Of a stretch of DNA of 64,000 nt, positions 50,876 to 53,639 are shown piece after piece. Numbering within the stretch: the stretch's first letter is position 1; each line of letters starts with the position of its first letter. Location: NCBI GenBank assembly GCA_029204225.1, contig CM055107.1, forward strand, positions 6,170,873-6,234,872, written 5' to 3'. A program made the translations under genes and the position numbers. The notes beneath the pieces were generated by a model, which was given only the letters and a program-made list of their open reading frames with translations, ran no database searches and had not been told where the DNA came from. Source of the DNA: Diphasiastrum complanatum. Taxonomy: Eukaryota > Streptophyta > Lycopodiopsida > Lycopodiales > Lycopodiaceae.

Positions 50876-52739
50876 CATGGAGACACATGAGCTAGGTCAA
50901 TGGACTACCTACATTCACAAGGTACAAGTGGAATTCATTATATCAGACAAAGGCGAGACCTTGGACAAGGATCTCTTTATTGCAGCTTGCTACTTACCTC
51001 CAGAGTCCTCTTCCTTTGGAGGGCATTTGGTTCCCCTTATGTTGATCTTTCCACAGACATTGTTAGATTCACAGATTGTGGGTATATACTTCTTATTGGT
51101 GACTGTAACGACAAAACCCCCTCGAAACAAGTCGATTTTCACGATGTCGCTACCAATTACACATAAGAGCCATTGCCTATGATGACATAGGAGTTACCAG
51201 GACTTCAGCCAACTCATTGGGGCCCATCATTGGATATGATGAGTATTTGTTGCAGCTAGGCGAAGCCCATGAGTTAGCCATTTATAATGGCCTAGCTTGT
51301 TGGCCTGAGTCAAGTAGCTACATATGCCACCCTCATAGTGGCGAGCACAATGTCATCAACTACCTCAAGTGGTCACGATCTTTTTGATATCACACTTTCA
51401 AATCCTCCACACCACCCTCTTTGATCACTCTCTTTGTCCTTATGGGCTCTATCTCAACTTTACATCCTCCACCCCACTCATATATACCGTGTATCATCTT
51501 ACACTAAATTAGGGGTTCTCTTTAGTGGTCCCATATTTGGTATGAGACAAGCAGCTATAGGTAGACTCATGAAGGGACACGCCTTGTCTAGTTAGAGAGG
51601 TTCTAGTTTTGGAGGTTTGTTTGTGATGCTCTGAGTAGATGTCAACTTTTTGATACCACGACATTATATGCAGCAAAGGCATAGTGTACAGGTCTTACTT
51701 CATTTGATTAGACCAATATCTCATGCTTGTAGATCCTTATGTTATCCCATATGATACAGGCTAAGTCCTCTATCCCACATCAGATCACCCATGTTCTTCA
51801 GCGAGTATTGTAAGATAAATTTGAAATTTAAAGAATTCTATTGATGCTAGAAAATCTATAATATGTTCATAAAGTAAGCTTTGAGGTAAGAGTATACACA
51901 CCGTATAAATAGTGATAAAGAATGTGCAATAGCTCCATTTTGACCCACGATCCCATCCAAAGTAATGAGAATTGAAAGCCCTTTTGCCATAGAGGATATT
52001 GCTGTATGAAAAGTCACACTAAAGCACGATGACGGACCTTTGTTTTTGGACACTTGTCCATAGAGGCCTTGTAATTGTAACGTCAAGTTTTGCAGAGTGG
52101 CCCTCAACCTCGATAAGATATCGATGACTTCAATAAAGAATGGAAAAGATCTGCTAAAACTTAATTGCAATTCTCCTTCTGAGGGCACTTTGTCCGGACT
52201 TGCATGAAGGCCAAAGACAAGCAATTGTGGGTAGACATTCTGAAAAGCCTACAGATAAGAAATGTTGTGATCAATTCGATATCGAGGGATAAGAAATTCC
52301 TGTTTTCCAAAAGCTTCCATTAATAATTCTCTCCTAGAATAAGCATACAGAGGCGCTCCATCTATTTACTCGGTAAAGAACAATGGTCTCTTCACTGAGT
52401 AAAGTACAATGCACCTATGGAACTACTGCAACGATTTGCAAGGAACATTCTAGAATTACCTATTCAAACTTACCCGATCTGATAGAATCTGCAATTCAGA
52501 GCAAACATTTGACAGCACTATCATCACTTTGTTGAAGGGAACGTTGTCTGTGTTGATGAGGTTCAAAACACTGGTTGAATCTCGCGCTTCTACAAGCATA
52601 TGTATTGCATCTCTATTTATGTCCCCGCAATCATTATTAGCAAACCCCAATGCATTCTCGCTAAGTTGTGCTAATGTCTCGCTCACTTGGCCACTCCATT
52701 CGTCAACAAATCTTCTAAGCTTCTCGTGTTGCTCCTCCA
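1..52739 (-). CDS. WASHC4: WASH complex subunit 4 (SWIP/KIAA1033) homologue, 22 coding exons, 3' end outside window
   Basis: In animals and amoebae SWIP is the about 1,170-residue scaffold of the WASH complex (with strumpellin, FAM21, CCDC53 and WASH), which activates Arp2/3 on endosomes. Here 22 minus-strand exons, listed separately, read colinearly with the human protein from its N-terminal region to the TDDGF..G.AY block near the C-terminus. Best-conserved stretches are [50 protein letters not shown] and [13 protein letters not shown]. All borders are GT..AG, all phases match and no exon has a stop, so the gene looks intact. Sum of exons is 3,218 nt. Introns range from about 150 bp to 13.3 kb and carry nearly all the TEs. 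The homology is recalled from the family, not searched. Arabidopsis is not known to have this gene, so retention in this plant is notable. The first exon(s), start codon base A and last exons are not defined. Confidence 0.93.
325..496 (-). CDS. WASHC4: WASHC4 coding exon 21
   Basis: Starts G|TTT ATA AAG after ataaacag, completing GG|G, and ends TCT AAG before GTTTGT. Encodes [20 protein letters not shown] and ends [12 protein letters not shown], aligned with human EYFKMLVDVFA. Confidence 0.88.
497..890. other. WASHC4 intron 20
   Basis: AT-rich intron between exons 21 and 20 on the minus strand. I see no element or RNA gene in it. Confidence 0.6.
891..1090 (-). CDS. WASHC4: WASHC4 coding exon 20
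   Basis: Starts GAA AAC AAA after gtttttcag and ends TCT GG before GTAAGC (phase 2). Encodes [20 protein letters not shown] and [20 protein letters not shown], matching human YPFDRAEKFNRGIRKLGV and IGNAMGYVRMIRSGGLH. It is spliced to exon 19 across a 13.3-kb intron. Confidence 0.96.
1091..1694. other. Unassigned part of intron 19
   Basis: AT-rich intronic sequence left of the tandem duplication. No coding homology, LTR ends or repeats recognised. Confidence 0.5.
1795..1962 (-). pseudogene. Ty3/gypsy integrase C-terminal relic (copy 1)
   Basis: On the minus strand one frame reads [17 protein letters not shown] and then [18 protein letters not shown]. This is the usual end of plant chromovirus integrase (..VFHVS-L-KP..G-VP, then EEEIL-PE-IL). 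There are two in-frame stops and no flanking domains, so it is a dead fragment. Confidence 0.6.
3151..3318 (-). pseudogene. Ty3/gypsy integrase C-terminal relic (copy 2)
   Basis: Second copy of the same gypsy fragment, carried by the tandem duplication at an offset of 1,356 bp; same stops. Confidence 0.6.
4292..4400 (+). pseudogene. Zinc-finger-like retroelement relic
   Basis: Plus-strand frame [29 protein letters not shown] resembles the C-terminal C-X2-C..H zinc finger that follows RT in many LINE-like elements. The identical sequence occurs at 2936-3044 in duplication copy 1. Short and isolated; identity uncertain. Confidence 0.3.
4659..4711 (+). repeat. (CT)n microsatellite at LINE1 5' junction
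   Basis: About 26 perfect CT units. LINE1 coding sequence begins directly at its right edge although LINE1 is 5'-truncated inside the coiled-coil region. Confidence 0.98.
4998..7377 (+). pseudogene. LINE1 RRM-like/endonuclease/RT coding region, frameshifted
   Basis: A frame at 4998-6128 encodes the RRM-like domain (with [15 protein letters not shown]) continuous with the endonuclease. The coiled-coil segment 4713-4958 lies in the same frame, separated only by a TGA at 4959. After a frameshift near 6060 the frame 5971-7377 gives [15 protein letters not shown], the linker and RT fingers/palm through motif A. RT motifs B and C are missing, so it cannot reverse transcribe. Confidence 0.85.
7593..7730 (+). 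repeat. 69-bp tandem duplication inside LINE1
   Basis: Two copies with period 69 (7593-7661 and 7662-7730), with one visible difference (cacagacc/cacaaacc). The unit is 23 codons and keeps the frame. A longer diverged duplication of the neighbouring AKPSIPH..I.L segment follows at about 7840-7930. Confidence 0.85.
9020..9086 (+). repeat. (CT)n microsatellite joining LINE1 and LINE2
   Basis: About 33 CT units directly after TTAATAAAG of LINE1 and directly before the LINE2 5'UTR. Confidence 0.98.
9180..9470 (+). repeat. Degenerate GGATCTCTGAGC repeats in LINE2 5'UTR
   Basis: The motif (A)GCGGAC-GGATCTCTGAGC recurs about ten times, with intervening CATGGAC. It lies between the (CT)n tract and the ORF1 start, where LINE promoters usually sit. 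Confidence 0.7.
9496..10182 (+). pseudogene. LINE2 ORF1-like region
   Basis: One frame with stops at 9568 (TAA) and 9892 (TGA). It starts [17 protein letters not shown], passes through a Ser/Thr/Pro-rich stretch and then a coiled coil ([14 protein letters not shown] and [13 protein letters not shown]). Similar starts occur in LINE3 (41178), LINE4 (49781) and LINE5 (58791), which supports this start as the family's true ATG. Confidence 0.75.
10199..13988 (+). pseudogene. LINE2 RRM-like/endonuclease/RT/zinc-finger region
   Basis: Long frames 10280-10487, 10607-11632, 11587-12570, 12576-12806 and 13430-13989 join into one LINE polyprotein. All RT motifs are recognisable, including the catalytic YADD at about 12596. 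Breaks include a stop at 10487 before the endonuclease, a frameshift near 11630, a stop at 12568 and further shifts after 12800. Confidence 0.85.
14232..14322 (+). repeat. (CT)n microsatellite at LINE2 3' end
   Basis: About 45 perfect CT units directly after the LINE2 3'UTR and 62 bp from WASHC4 exon 19. Confidence 0.98.
14385..14606 (-). CDS. WASHC4: WASHC4 coding exon 19
   Basis: Starts GTA TTT ATA after tttatgcag and ends TAC AAG before GTATAT. Encodes [20 protein letters not shown] and [17 protein letters not shown], the most strongly conserved part of SWIP. The (CT)n tail of LINE2 ends 62 bp from its donor. Confidence 0.97.
14607..15036. other. WASHC4 intron 18
   Basis: 430-bp intron between exons 19 and 18; no element recognised. 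Confidence 0.6.
15037..15198 (-). CDS. WASHC4: WASHC4 coding exon 18
   Basis: Starts ACG TAC AAT after gctatag and ends ACT CAG before GTAACA. Encodes [19 protein letters not shown] and [20 protein letters not shown], nearly identical to human [20 protein letters not shown]. Confidence 0.96.
15199..15700. other. Unassigned part of intron 17
   Basis: AT-rich intronic DNA between exon 18 and the copia relic; nothing recognised. Confidence 0.5.
15700..16098 (-). mobile_element. Host copia relic, RT part (3' side of nested insertion)
   Basis: The minus strand reads [25 protein letters not shown] and [22 protein letters not shown], all landmark motifs of Ty1/copia RT including the YVDD catalytic motif. 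An internal deletion follows YGLKQ. The same element continues at 20192-20830 on the far side of the inserted copia. Confidence 0.85.
16099..16509 (-). repeat. 3' LTR of nested copia
   Basis: On the minus strand it begins TGTTAGGAATTAATGG and ends CGATTCTAACA. It is preceded by the polypurine tract at about 16510-16519. Confidence 0.92.
16568..18994 (-). pseudogene. Nested copia gag-protease-integrase
   Basis: Gag starts at 18994 ([20 protein letters not shown]) and ends with zinc knuckle [14 protein letters not shown] near 18212-18260; one TAG lies in gag near 18900. The protease reads [12 protein letters not shown], where the usual DSG is DSR. The GAG-pre-integrase block [17 protein letters not shown] differs in its first residues ([10 protein letters not shown]) and is frameshifted. 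The integrase has [20 protein letters not shown] and [15 protein letters not shown], and ends [19 protein letters not shown]. No RT follows. Confidence 0.9.
19030..19783 (-). repeat. Degenerate CAGATGTTGCC-type repeats in copia leader
   Basis: Between the 5' LTR and gag, the plus strand repeats CAGAT(A/G)(T)TGCC(T/A)CC and CC(T/A)CCAGATG motifs many times with poor spacing. No coding function is apparent. Confidence 0.6.
19784..20191 (-). repeat. 5' LTR of nested copia
   Basis: Pairs with 16099-16509. The outer TG is mutated to AG (minus strand AGTTAGG at 20191). The PBS TGGTATCAGTGCC is at 19783-19771. Confidence 0.92.
20192..20830 (-). mobile_element. Host copia relic, integrase-tail part
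   Basis: The minus strand reads [20 protein letters not shown] and [17 protein letters not shown], then ..[16 protein letters not shown]. These match the linker between integrase and RT in copia polyproteins and closely resemble the tail of the nested element. Continues across the insertion at 15700-16098. Confidence 0.8.
21060..21203 (-). CDS. WASHC4: WASHC4 coding exon 17
   Basis: Starts ACA GGA ATC after gtttgcag and ends TGG AAG before GTGTGT. Encodes [17 protein letters not shown] and ends [18 protein letters not shown], aligned with human YLDKTFYNLTTVALHDW. Confidence 0.94.
21399..21497 (-). CDS. WASHC4: WASHC4 coding exon 16
   Basis: Starts GAA ATT GTT after attgcag and ends ACC AAG before GTACAT. 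Encodes [20 protein letters not shown], aligned with human [20 protein letters not shown]. Confidence 0.93.
21498..22146. other. Intron 15 left part with short direct repeats
   Basis: No gene. The motif CTATGGATAGCTGCGC occurs twice, near 21868 and 21914, upstream of the hAT pseudogene and may belong to its 5' end. Terminal inverted repeats were not found. Confidence 0.4.
22147..23700 (+). pseudogene. hAT-superfamily transposase, truncated and with stops
   Basis: The frame at 22147-22362 ([20 protein letters not shown]) is followed by a BED-type zinc finger [18 protein letters not shown]659-like/RNase H-fold part then has [35 protein letters not shown] and [15 protein letters not shown], typical of hAT transposases. 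In-frame stops are TAG at 22363 and TGA at 22855. The C-terminal dimerisation (hATC) domain is absent because the sequence ends at a copia boundary near 23700. Ac-type DNA transposases normally run about 600-800 residues; this keeps about 510. Confidence 0.88.
23700..24870 (+). mobile_element. Copia 5' end: LTR-like region, PBS and gag relic
   Basis: The LTR-like stretch from about 23707 (TGTAAAGTTTGATTTTAC) is followed by PBS TGGTATCAGAGC at 23997-24008, complementary to plant initiator tRNA-Met. A leader rich in GCTGGATCGCTG-like repeats follows. Gag starts at 24539 ([20 protein letters not shown]) and collapses after about 40 codons. A fragment [14 protein letters not shown] near 24690 resembles the GAG-pre-integrase entry. 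Most of the element is deleted and no second LTR was found. Confidence 0.72.
25057..25165 (-). CDS. WASHC4: WASHC4 coding exon 15
   Basis: Starts G|CTA CTT after ttttcag, completing CA|G, and ends ATC AAT before GTATGC. Encodes [16 protein letters not shown] and [16 protein letters not shown], aligned with human SALRDCVPAMMHARHL and YDKEIMEILNEHL. Confidence 0.87.
25458..25651 (-). CDS. WASHC4: WASHC4 coding exon 14
   Basis: Starts GCC CTA CAG after tctgtag and ends TTG CA before GTAAGC (phase 2). Encodes [20 protein letters not shown] and a [19 protein letters not shown] block matching human CCFLYWHRAVFPIYLDDVY. Confidence 0.9.
25652..26779. other. Right-hand part of intron 14 flank (WASHC4 intron 13)
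   Basis: AT-rich intronic DNA between exon 14 and the palindrome-rich element at 26780. I recognise no gene, LTR or RNA. Confidence 0.5.
26780..27021. mobile_element. hAT-like MITE built from GGTTCGAACC palindromes
   Basis: An 8-bp target duplication GAGGCAAC flanks it (26772-26779 and 27022-27029). The ends are imperfect inverted repeats, CAAGGTTACA.. and CATAGTTGCA... The body holds about ten copies of the palindrome (C)GGTTCGAACC(G) on both sides of an A/T homopolymer core. Subterminal repeated motifs are typical transposase-binding sites of hAT elements. It encodes no protein. Confidence 0.82.
27022..28069. other. Unassigned intron 13 DNA
   Basis: No gene or element recognised in this AT-rich stretch. 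Confidence 0.45.
28070..28530 (+). other. Unidentified open stretch with coding-like composition
   Basis: Plus-strand frames include [18 protein letters not shown] (28124 on) and, from about 28276, [15 protein letters not shown] running to [14 protein letters not shown] tttttag acceptor-like site lies at 28283. The second frame is open for 84 codons. I cannot link it to a family; it may be a captured gene fragment or chance. Confidence 0.25.
29117..29206 (-). CDS. WASHC4: WASHC4 coding exon 13
   Basis: Starts GTG AAT TTG after cttgcag and ends GAT ATT before GTAAGG. The segment [20 protein letters not shown] aligns with human [20 protein letters not shown]. Confidence 0.9.
29207..30210. other. 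WASHC4 intron 12, unassigned part
   Basis: No element recognised. A 123-codon minus frame at 29371-29742 has no recognisable motif and no usable splice phase for WASHC4. Confidence 0.45.
30211..30755. mobile_element. Palindrome-array MITE, GAACCGTGG/ACCGTACGGT type, with internal tandem repeats
   Basis: The left end CATAGAACCCACGGTTC is the same as that of the element at 35746-36037; the right end (GTTTCTAAT) is decayed and no target duplication remains. Both flanks carry GGTTCC..GGAACCGTGGTACGG palindromes. The interior (about 30340-30580) is a degenerate array of GATTTGGACCTGATCCATAA units that reads as repeats, not protein. Confidence 0.68.
31058..31177 (-). CDS. WASHC4: WASHC4 coding exon 12
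   Basis: Starts CTA CAG TTG after ttctgcag and ends TTC TGC before GTACAT (phase 0). Encodes [20 protein letters not shown] and ends [11 protein letters not shown]. Homology to the human segment is weak; support comes from open frame, correct phase and position between exons 11 and 13. Confidence 0.65.
31328..31435 (-). CDS. WASHC4: WASHC4 coding exon 11
   Basis: Starts GCA GTT CAG after tttctcag and ends CTT AAG before GTTTGC. Encodes [20 protein letters not shown], then [12 protein letters not shown], aligned with human [20 protein letters not shown]. Confidence 0.9.
31733..31789 (-). CDS. WASHC4: WASHC4 coding exon 10
   Basis: Starts GTC CCA ATC after tgtggcag and ends CTT AAG before GTAAGA. 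Encodes [19 protein letters not shown], aligned with human KPMTKTSVKALCRLVELLK. Confidence 0.85.
31790..33122. other. WASHC4 intron 9
   Basis: 1.3-kb intron. AT-rich, with no recognisable transposon ends or coding homology. Confidence 0.5.
33123..33185 (-). CDS. WASHC4: WASHC4 coding exon 9
   Basis: Starts GCA TGT TCT after atcgcag and ends GGT CAG before GTATTC. The 21 codons include [20 protein letters not shown]; this looks like a short plant-side insertion relative to the human sequence. Supported mainly by splice signals, phase 0 and open frame. Confidence 0.65.
33186..33700. other. WASHC4 intron 8
   Basis: No element recognised. Confidence 0.5.
33701..33769 (-). CDS. WASHC4: WASHC4 coding exon 8
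   Basis: Starts GGG ATA GAG after tcaacag and ends TTA GAG before GTATAA. The 23 codons encode [23 protein letters not shown], matching the human helix [20 protein letters not shown]. Confidence 0.78.
33770..34183. other. WASHC4 intron 7
   Basis: No element recognised. Confidence 0.5.
34184..34253 (-). CDS. WASHC4: WASHC4 coding exon 7
   Basis: Starts A|GAT GCC after tgtggcag, completing CG|A, and ends CCT ACT before GTAAGT (phase 0). Encodes [20 protein letters not shown], aligned with human [20 protein letters not shown]. Confidence 0.83.
34406..34625 (-). CDS. WASHC4: WASHC4 coding exon 6
   Basis: Starts GG GAG GCT after gtaacag (completing phase 1) and ends ACC CG before GTAATA (phase 2). 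Encodes [20 protein letters not shown], then [17 protein letters not shown] and ends [13 protein letters not shown]. It occupies the human region around [20 protein letters not shown]. The frame stays open for a further 67 nt upstream, so an alternative acceptor cannot be excluded. Confidence 0.75.
34626..35219. other. WASHC4 intron 5, left part
   Basis: AT-rich; no element recognised. A small exon missing from the gene model, if real, could lie anywhere in 34626-40053. Confidence 0.45.
35220..35601. mobile_element. Candidate MITE with GTTCCTAAG-type subterminal repeats
   Basis: The ends CATAACGGAACC and CATGTAACCGTTCC (reverse complement of the right end) are similar. Inside, GTTC(C/T)TAAG and TTGTTCCT repeats recur, and CCTAGGGCACC on the left mirrors CCTAGGGTACC on the right. 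I found no clean 8-bp target duplication, so the limits are tentative. Confidence 0.5.
35746..36037. mobile_element. hAT-like MITE of GAACCGTACGGTTC palindromes with perfect 8-bp TSD
   Basis: Target duplication CCTTAAAG is at 35738-35745 and 36038-36045. The 7-bp terminal inverted repeat is CATAGAA..TTCTATG. Both arms contain palindromes such as GAACCGTACGGTTC and GGAACCGTGGTACGGTTCC around an A/T-rich core. At 292 bp it has no coding capacity. It is the same family as 30211-30755. Confidence 0.88.
36330..38125 (-). pseudogene. Penelope-like (IPMGT-type) reverse transcriptase relic, interrupted by a MITE
   Basis: Minus-strand motifs run in order: [12 protein letters not shown] (about 38100), [13 protein letters not shown] (37784), a spacer ending [25 protein letters not shown] (about 37485-37435), [13 protein letters not shown] (36829-36793), CNFLDLSIS and [18 protein letters not shown], ending [12 protein letters not shown]. 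This pattern (FDFSTLYT, IPMGTNCAPLLA, YIDD, FLDL, YGV..SQ..R..R.C) is a widespread eukaryotic RT type unlike LTR or L1 RTs; I place it with Penelope-like elements tentatively. No GIY-YIG domain was seen. Frameshifts and the 36840-37355 insertion kill it. Confidence 0.62.
36840..37355. mobile_element. hAT-like element with GATCCGG palindromes, carrying an open captured segment
   Basis: It splits the RT relic between LANF and RRYIDD. The flanks are CTTCTAAG (36832-36839) and CTTCTAAC (37356-37363), an 8-bp duplication with one change. The ends TAGTGTTGCAG and CAGAGATGCAG (reverse complement) are imperfect TIRs resembling hAT ends. Palindromes such as GCGGATCGCAATCCGC and GGTCCCGGATCGCC crowd the left arm. 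The middle (about 36950-37310, minus) is open for about 120 codons of Ser/Thr/Lys-rich sequence. Confidence 0.72.
38190..39365 (+). mobile_element. Ty3/gypsy pol 3' fragment and tail
   Basis: Plus-strand frames read [56 protein letters not shown] and [18 protein letters not shown], the C-terminal half of plant gypsy integrase, with several stops and shifts. A purine run GAGGGGAGCT at about 39264 precedes TGTTAATCTATG.., which may be the start of a 3' LTR ending GCAACA near 39365. RT and gag are absent. Confidence 0.75.
39366..40053. other. WASHC4 intron 5, right part
   Basis: AT-rich intronic DNA with a short (GT)n tract at 39706-39729; no gene recognised. Confidence 0.5.
40054..40134 (-). 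CDS. WASHC4: WASHC4 coding exon 5
   Basis: Starts AT TCC ACA after aaattcag, completing G|AT, and ends AGT G before GTATGT (phase 1). Encodes [20 protein letters not shown] and then VFHSWMS, aligned with human DQRDKYVGICGLFVLHF. Joining to exon 6 skips about 14 residues present in the human protein, so a small exon could be missing from my model. Confidence 0.78.
40298..40421 (-). CDS. WASHC4: WASHC4 coding exon 4
   Basis: Starts AGA TGC TTG after gtacacag and ends CGT CTA G before GTATTG (phase 1). Encodes [13 protein letters not shown] followed by [13 protein letters not shown], in the position of human ACIEQQFDSLNG and FANVEAKLG. Confidence 0.82.
40514..40600 (+). mobile_element. tRNA-headed SINE fragment (intron 3)
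   Basis: A box-like TGGCTCAATTGATTA and B box-like AGTTCAAGCCTC lie at pol III spacing. The same 80-bp head, in reverse orientation, is found at 54412-54495, so it is a dispersed repeat and not a unique tRNA gene. No functional anticodon arm is evident. Confidence 0.65.
40727..40844 (-). CDS. WASHC4: WASHC4 coding exon 3
   Basis: Starts A|ATG TTG CAA after tttgtag, completing the CG|A arginine codon of exon 2, and ends CTT TTT CAG before GTAGCT (phase 0). Encodes [18 protein letters not shown], aligned with human LLKSVHHNPSKFG. The (CT)n edge of LINE3 lies only 45 bp upstream of its acceptor. Confidence 0.92.
40889..40952 (+). repeat. (CT)n microsatellite at LINE3 5' junction
   Basis: About 32 CT units, 45 bp from the acceptor of WASHC4 exon 3; LINE3 5'UTR begins at its right edge. 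Confidence 0.98.
40953..45235 (+). mobile_element. LINE3: near full-length (CT)n-family LINE, 3' end lost
   Basis: The 5'UTR contains CCTGTCC/GCAC repeats. ORF1 starts at 41178 ([18 protein letters not shown]). The RRM-like part has [17 protein letters not shown], the endonuclease [19 protein letters not shown] and LLAGDFNA, the [44 protein letters not shown] and [11 protein letters not shown], and the finger [17 protein letters not shown]. It breaks at about 45235 against a minus-strand LINE, so its 3'UTR and (CT)n tail are missing. It is a close sister of LINE2. Confidence 0.92.
41518..45249 (+). pseudogene. LINE3 RRM-like/endonuclease/RT/zinc-finger region
   Basis: Frames 41518-42108, 42012-42482, 42505-42792, 42908-43576, 43503-44150 and 44557-45249 join into the same polyprotein as LINE2. 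The catalytic YADD at about 43855 and both flanking motifs are intact, and most damage is single-base shifts. It is the least damaged LINE RT in the window. Confidence 0.85.
45236..47700 (-). mobile_element. LINE7: minus-strand LINE of the same superfamily, with internal (CT)n
   Basis: Read right to left: an RRM-like piece ([21 protein letters not shown]) at about 47650, endonuclease remnants ([12 protein letters not shown] and SDHSS) at about 47150-46990, then [39 protein letters not shown] and thumb [15 protein letters not shown], then [20 protein letters not shown]. The YADD segment is damaged (ILLCG) and part of the palm is deleted. It is 3'-truncated where it meets LINE3. Confidence 0.85.
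46933..46993 (-). repeat. (CT)n inside LINE7 endonuclease C-terminus
   Basis: GA array on the plus strand. It sits right after SDHSS, the invariant end of the APE domain, where sister copies read [12 protein letters not shown] or [11 protein letters not shown]. The CT array therefore reads as an in-frame Leu-Ser run in LINE7 orientation. Confidence 0.9.
47700..48047 (+). other. Copia leader-like stretch
   Basis: No gene; position and GTGAGGCC-type short repeats suggest the untranslated leader of the copia gag that starts at 48048. Confidence 0.35.
48048..48375 (+). pseudogene. Copia gag N-terminus, plus strand
   Basis: Starts [20 protein letters not shown], then [18 protein letters not shown] and [13 protein letters not shown], the standard plant copia gag (UBN2) pattern. 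It stops abruptly at about 48375, where minus-strand copia sequence begins. Confidence 0.85.
48376..49100 (-). pseudogene. Copia integrase fragment, minus strand
   Basis: The minus strand reads [44 protein letters not shown] and [17 protein letters not shown], a clear rve integrase core, then [20 protein letters not shown]. Frameshifts lie near 48640 and 48897. It abuts the plus-strand gag head to head, so this copia is rearranged. Confidence 0.85.
49150..49446 (+). mobile_element. LINE 3' end fragment (LINE1-type)
   Basis: Matches the end of LINE1 (8780-9019), including GGCTCCAGCGCTTTCTCATG and GGCATGGAAAAGACATTAA-TAAAG, then enters a CT/TCCC tract. It carries a (CAG)n expansion at 49224-49243. 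Confidence 0.9.
49447..49596 (+). repeat. Compound (CT)n-(TCCC)n-(CT)n microsatellite
   Basis: CT units flank a central run of about 13 TCCC units at 49500-49553. It links one LINE 3' end to the LINE4 5' end. Confidence 0.97.
49597..50796 (+). mobile_element. LINE4: internally deleted (CT)n-family LINE
   Basis: The 5'UTR has GCGGATCTCGAGCGG-like motifs. ORF1 starts at 49781 ([17 protein letters not shown]), with a coiled coil [18 protein letters not shown] and an RRM-like remnant ([13 protein letters not shown]-like at 50345). At about 50600 it jumps to a 3'UTR that ends GGCATGGAAAAGATGTTAAT and pyrimidine repeats. Endonuclease and RT are deleted. Repeats bound it on both sides. Confidence 0.82.
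50797..50872 (+). repeat. (TTC)n-(CT)n microsatellite between LINE4 and LINE6
   Basis: TTC units at 50797-50829 pass into about 22 CT units. The LINE6 endonuclease begins at the right edge. Confidence 0.97.
50873..51815 (+). mobile_element. LINE6: 5'-truncated LINE1-like fragment
   Basis: Begins inside the endonuclease ([64 protein letters not shown]). After an internal deletion it has [14 protein letters not shown] and SHIRSPM-type thumb remnants. It ends about 90 bp from WASHC4 exon 2. Confidence 0.82.
51902..52248 (-). CDS. WASHC4: WASHC4 coding exon 2
   Basis: Starts GCT TTT CAG after tctgtag and ends ATA CG before GTGTGT (phase 2). Encodes [13 protein letters not shown], then a helical stretch aligned with the human segment around MGRFISFLQEL, and ends [20 protein letters not shown], matching human LTLDEIIDNH..LKDHW. 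Its donor opens the 11-kb intron 2. Confidence 0.9.
52474..52739 (-). CDS. WASHC4: WASHC4 coding exon 1
   Basis: The exon starts TG|GAG GAG after a tttacag acceptor, so the first codon is N|TG; if the upstream exon ends in A this is ATG and the protein starts [15 protein letters not shown]. It ends GAT CGG before GTAAGT (phase 0). The segment [20 protein letters not shown] aligns with human [20 protein letters not shown]. 88 codons follow the partial first codon. Confidence 0.88.
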
Positions 52740-52740
52740 C

Positions 52741-53620
52741 TGTAAATCAAAAATGACGACCAGTAACAATGTCACTGCCAAAGTCAACTCATAGTGTGCA
52801 TAATAAGGAAGAGAATAAGTCTCGTTTCAATTACACCTATGAATGCTGAAATTTAACGATTCAACAAACACGAGAGACTTTGATACAGTTGTGACAAGAA
52901 TCGTTAAACAGTGGATCTGCAATTCCCTCATCTTTCAAAAAAAATTGCAAAAAAGACGTGAAAAGAGCTTCGGAAAGCAAACGTGTTGCAGGGATCAGAT
53001 GATCAGCAGCCAGCCTCAGACATATCAAAACGGACAAAGAGATTGACAGAAAAGAGTAGCACGATACTTGATCAAATTAAGAAAAACAGACTCTAGTGGA
53101 GAAAGTATTGGCTACCAGAGGAATAAAGACTTGAAAATTCCATGGCACAGAATTCTTCAAGAGCTTTAAAGGTACGATGGATCGATCAGGAGCTCGATTA
53201 TTTCGAAAACAAAAAGGGGAAAGGCCGCATCCGGGCGAGCCATATAAGCTGAGCAACGGGCAATGTATCCACTTGATTCCTGAAAAAACTGCAGTGCATA
53301 TAGCAAATTCCTGTCGACGACAGATTGCAGCAGAGAAACAAACCGGGAAATATAGGCTCCAAGCTCCTTCAATGGATACGGAAGTTGTCAAACAATTTGA
53401 TTCTTATCACTTCAAAACCTAATTGTGCAATCTGTTTTTATGGTCGAAATGAAAATTATCAGCAGAGATGCAACCATGCTTGTTTCCTCCTCGCCTTCAA
53501 CCTCGTAGCATCGTTACTCTCTCTTTCAAGTTTGCTTCCACCCCGCCATCGTTGCCTCGTGCGGCAGGCATAAGGAAGAAAATTGCGATCCACGGAAAGC
53601 TTCTTATAGTGTGTGGCTTG
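52741..53620 (-). promoter_or_regulatory. Probable WASHC4 promoter and 5'UTR region
   Basis: On the minus strand a TATA-like ACTATAAGAAG lies at about 53609-53599, followed by CpG-retaining DNA, unlike the CpG-poor flanks. A short upstream frame begins ATGCCTGCCGCACG near 53571 and stops after 24 codons. Two donors whose exon ends in A could supply the first base of the start codon: ..GAGAGA|GTAACG (about 53515) and ..TTGATCAA|GTATCG (about 53074). Both choices give a purine-rich context before ATGGAGGAG. No transcript evidence is available, so this is inference from position and signals. Confidence 0.4.
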
Positions 53621-53639
53621 ATAATTGAAACTTGAAAAT

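Noticed and set aside
53077-53422. Overlapping frames on both strands at 53.1-53.4 kb (e.g. LKELGAYISRFVSLLQSVVD on minus)
   Set aside because: No acceptor/donor phase links them to WASHC4 exon 1, both strands are open only by chance, and the region fits a CpG-rich 5'UTR better. Kept as a low-level alternative.
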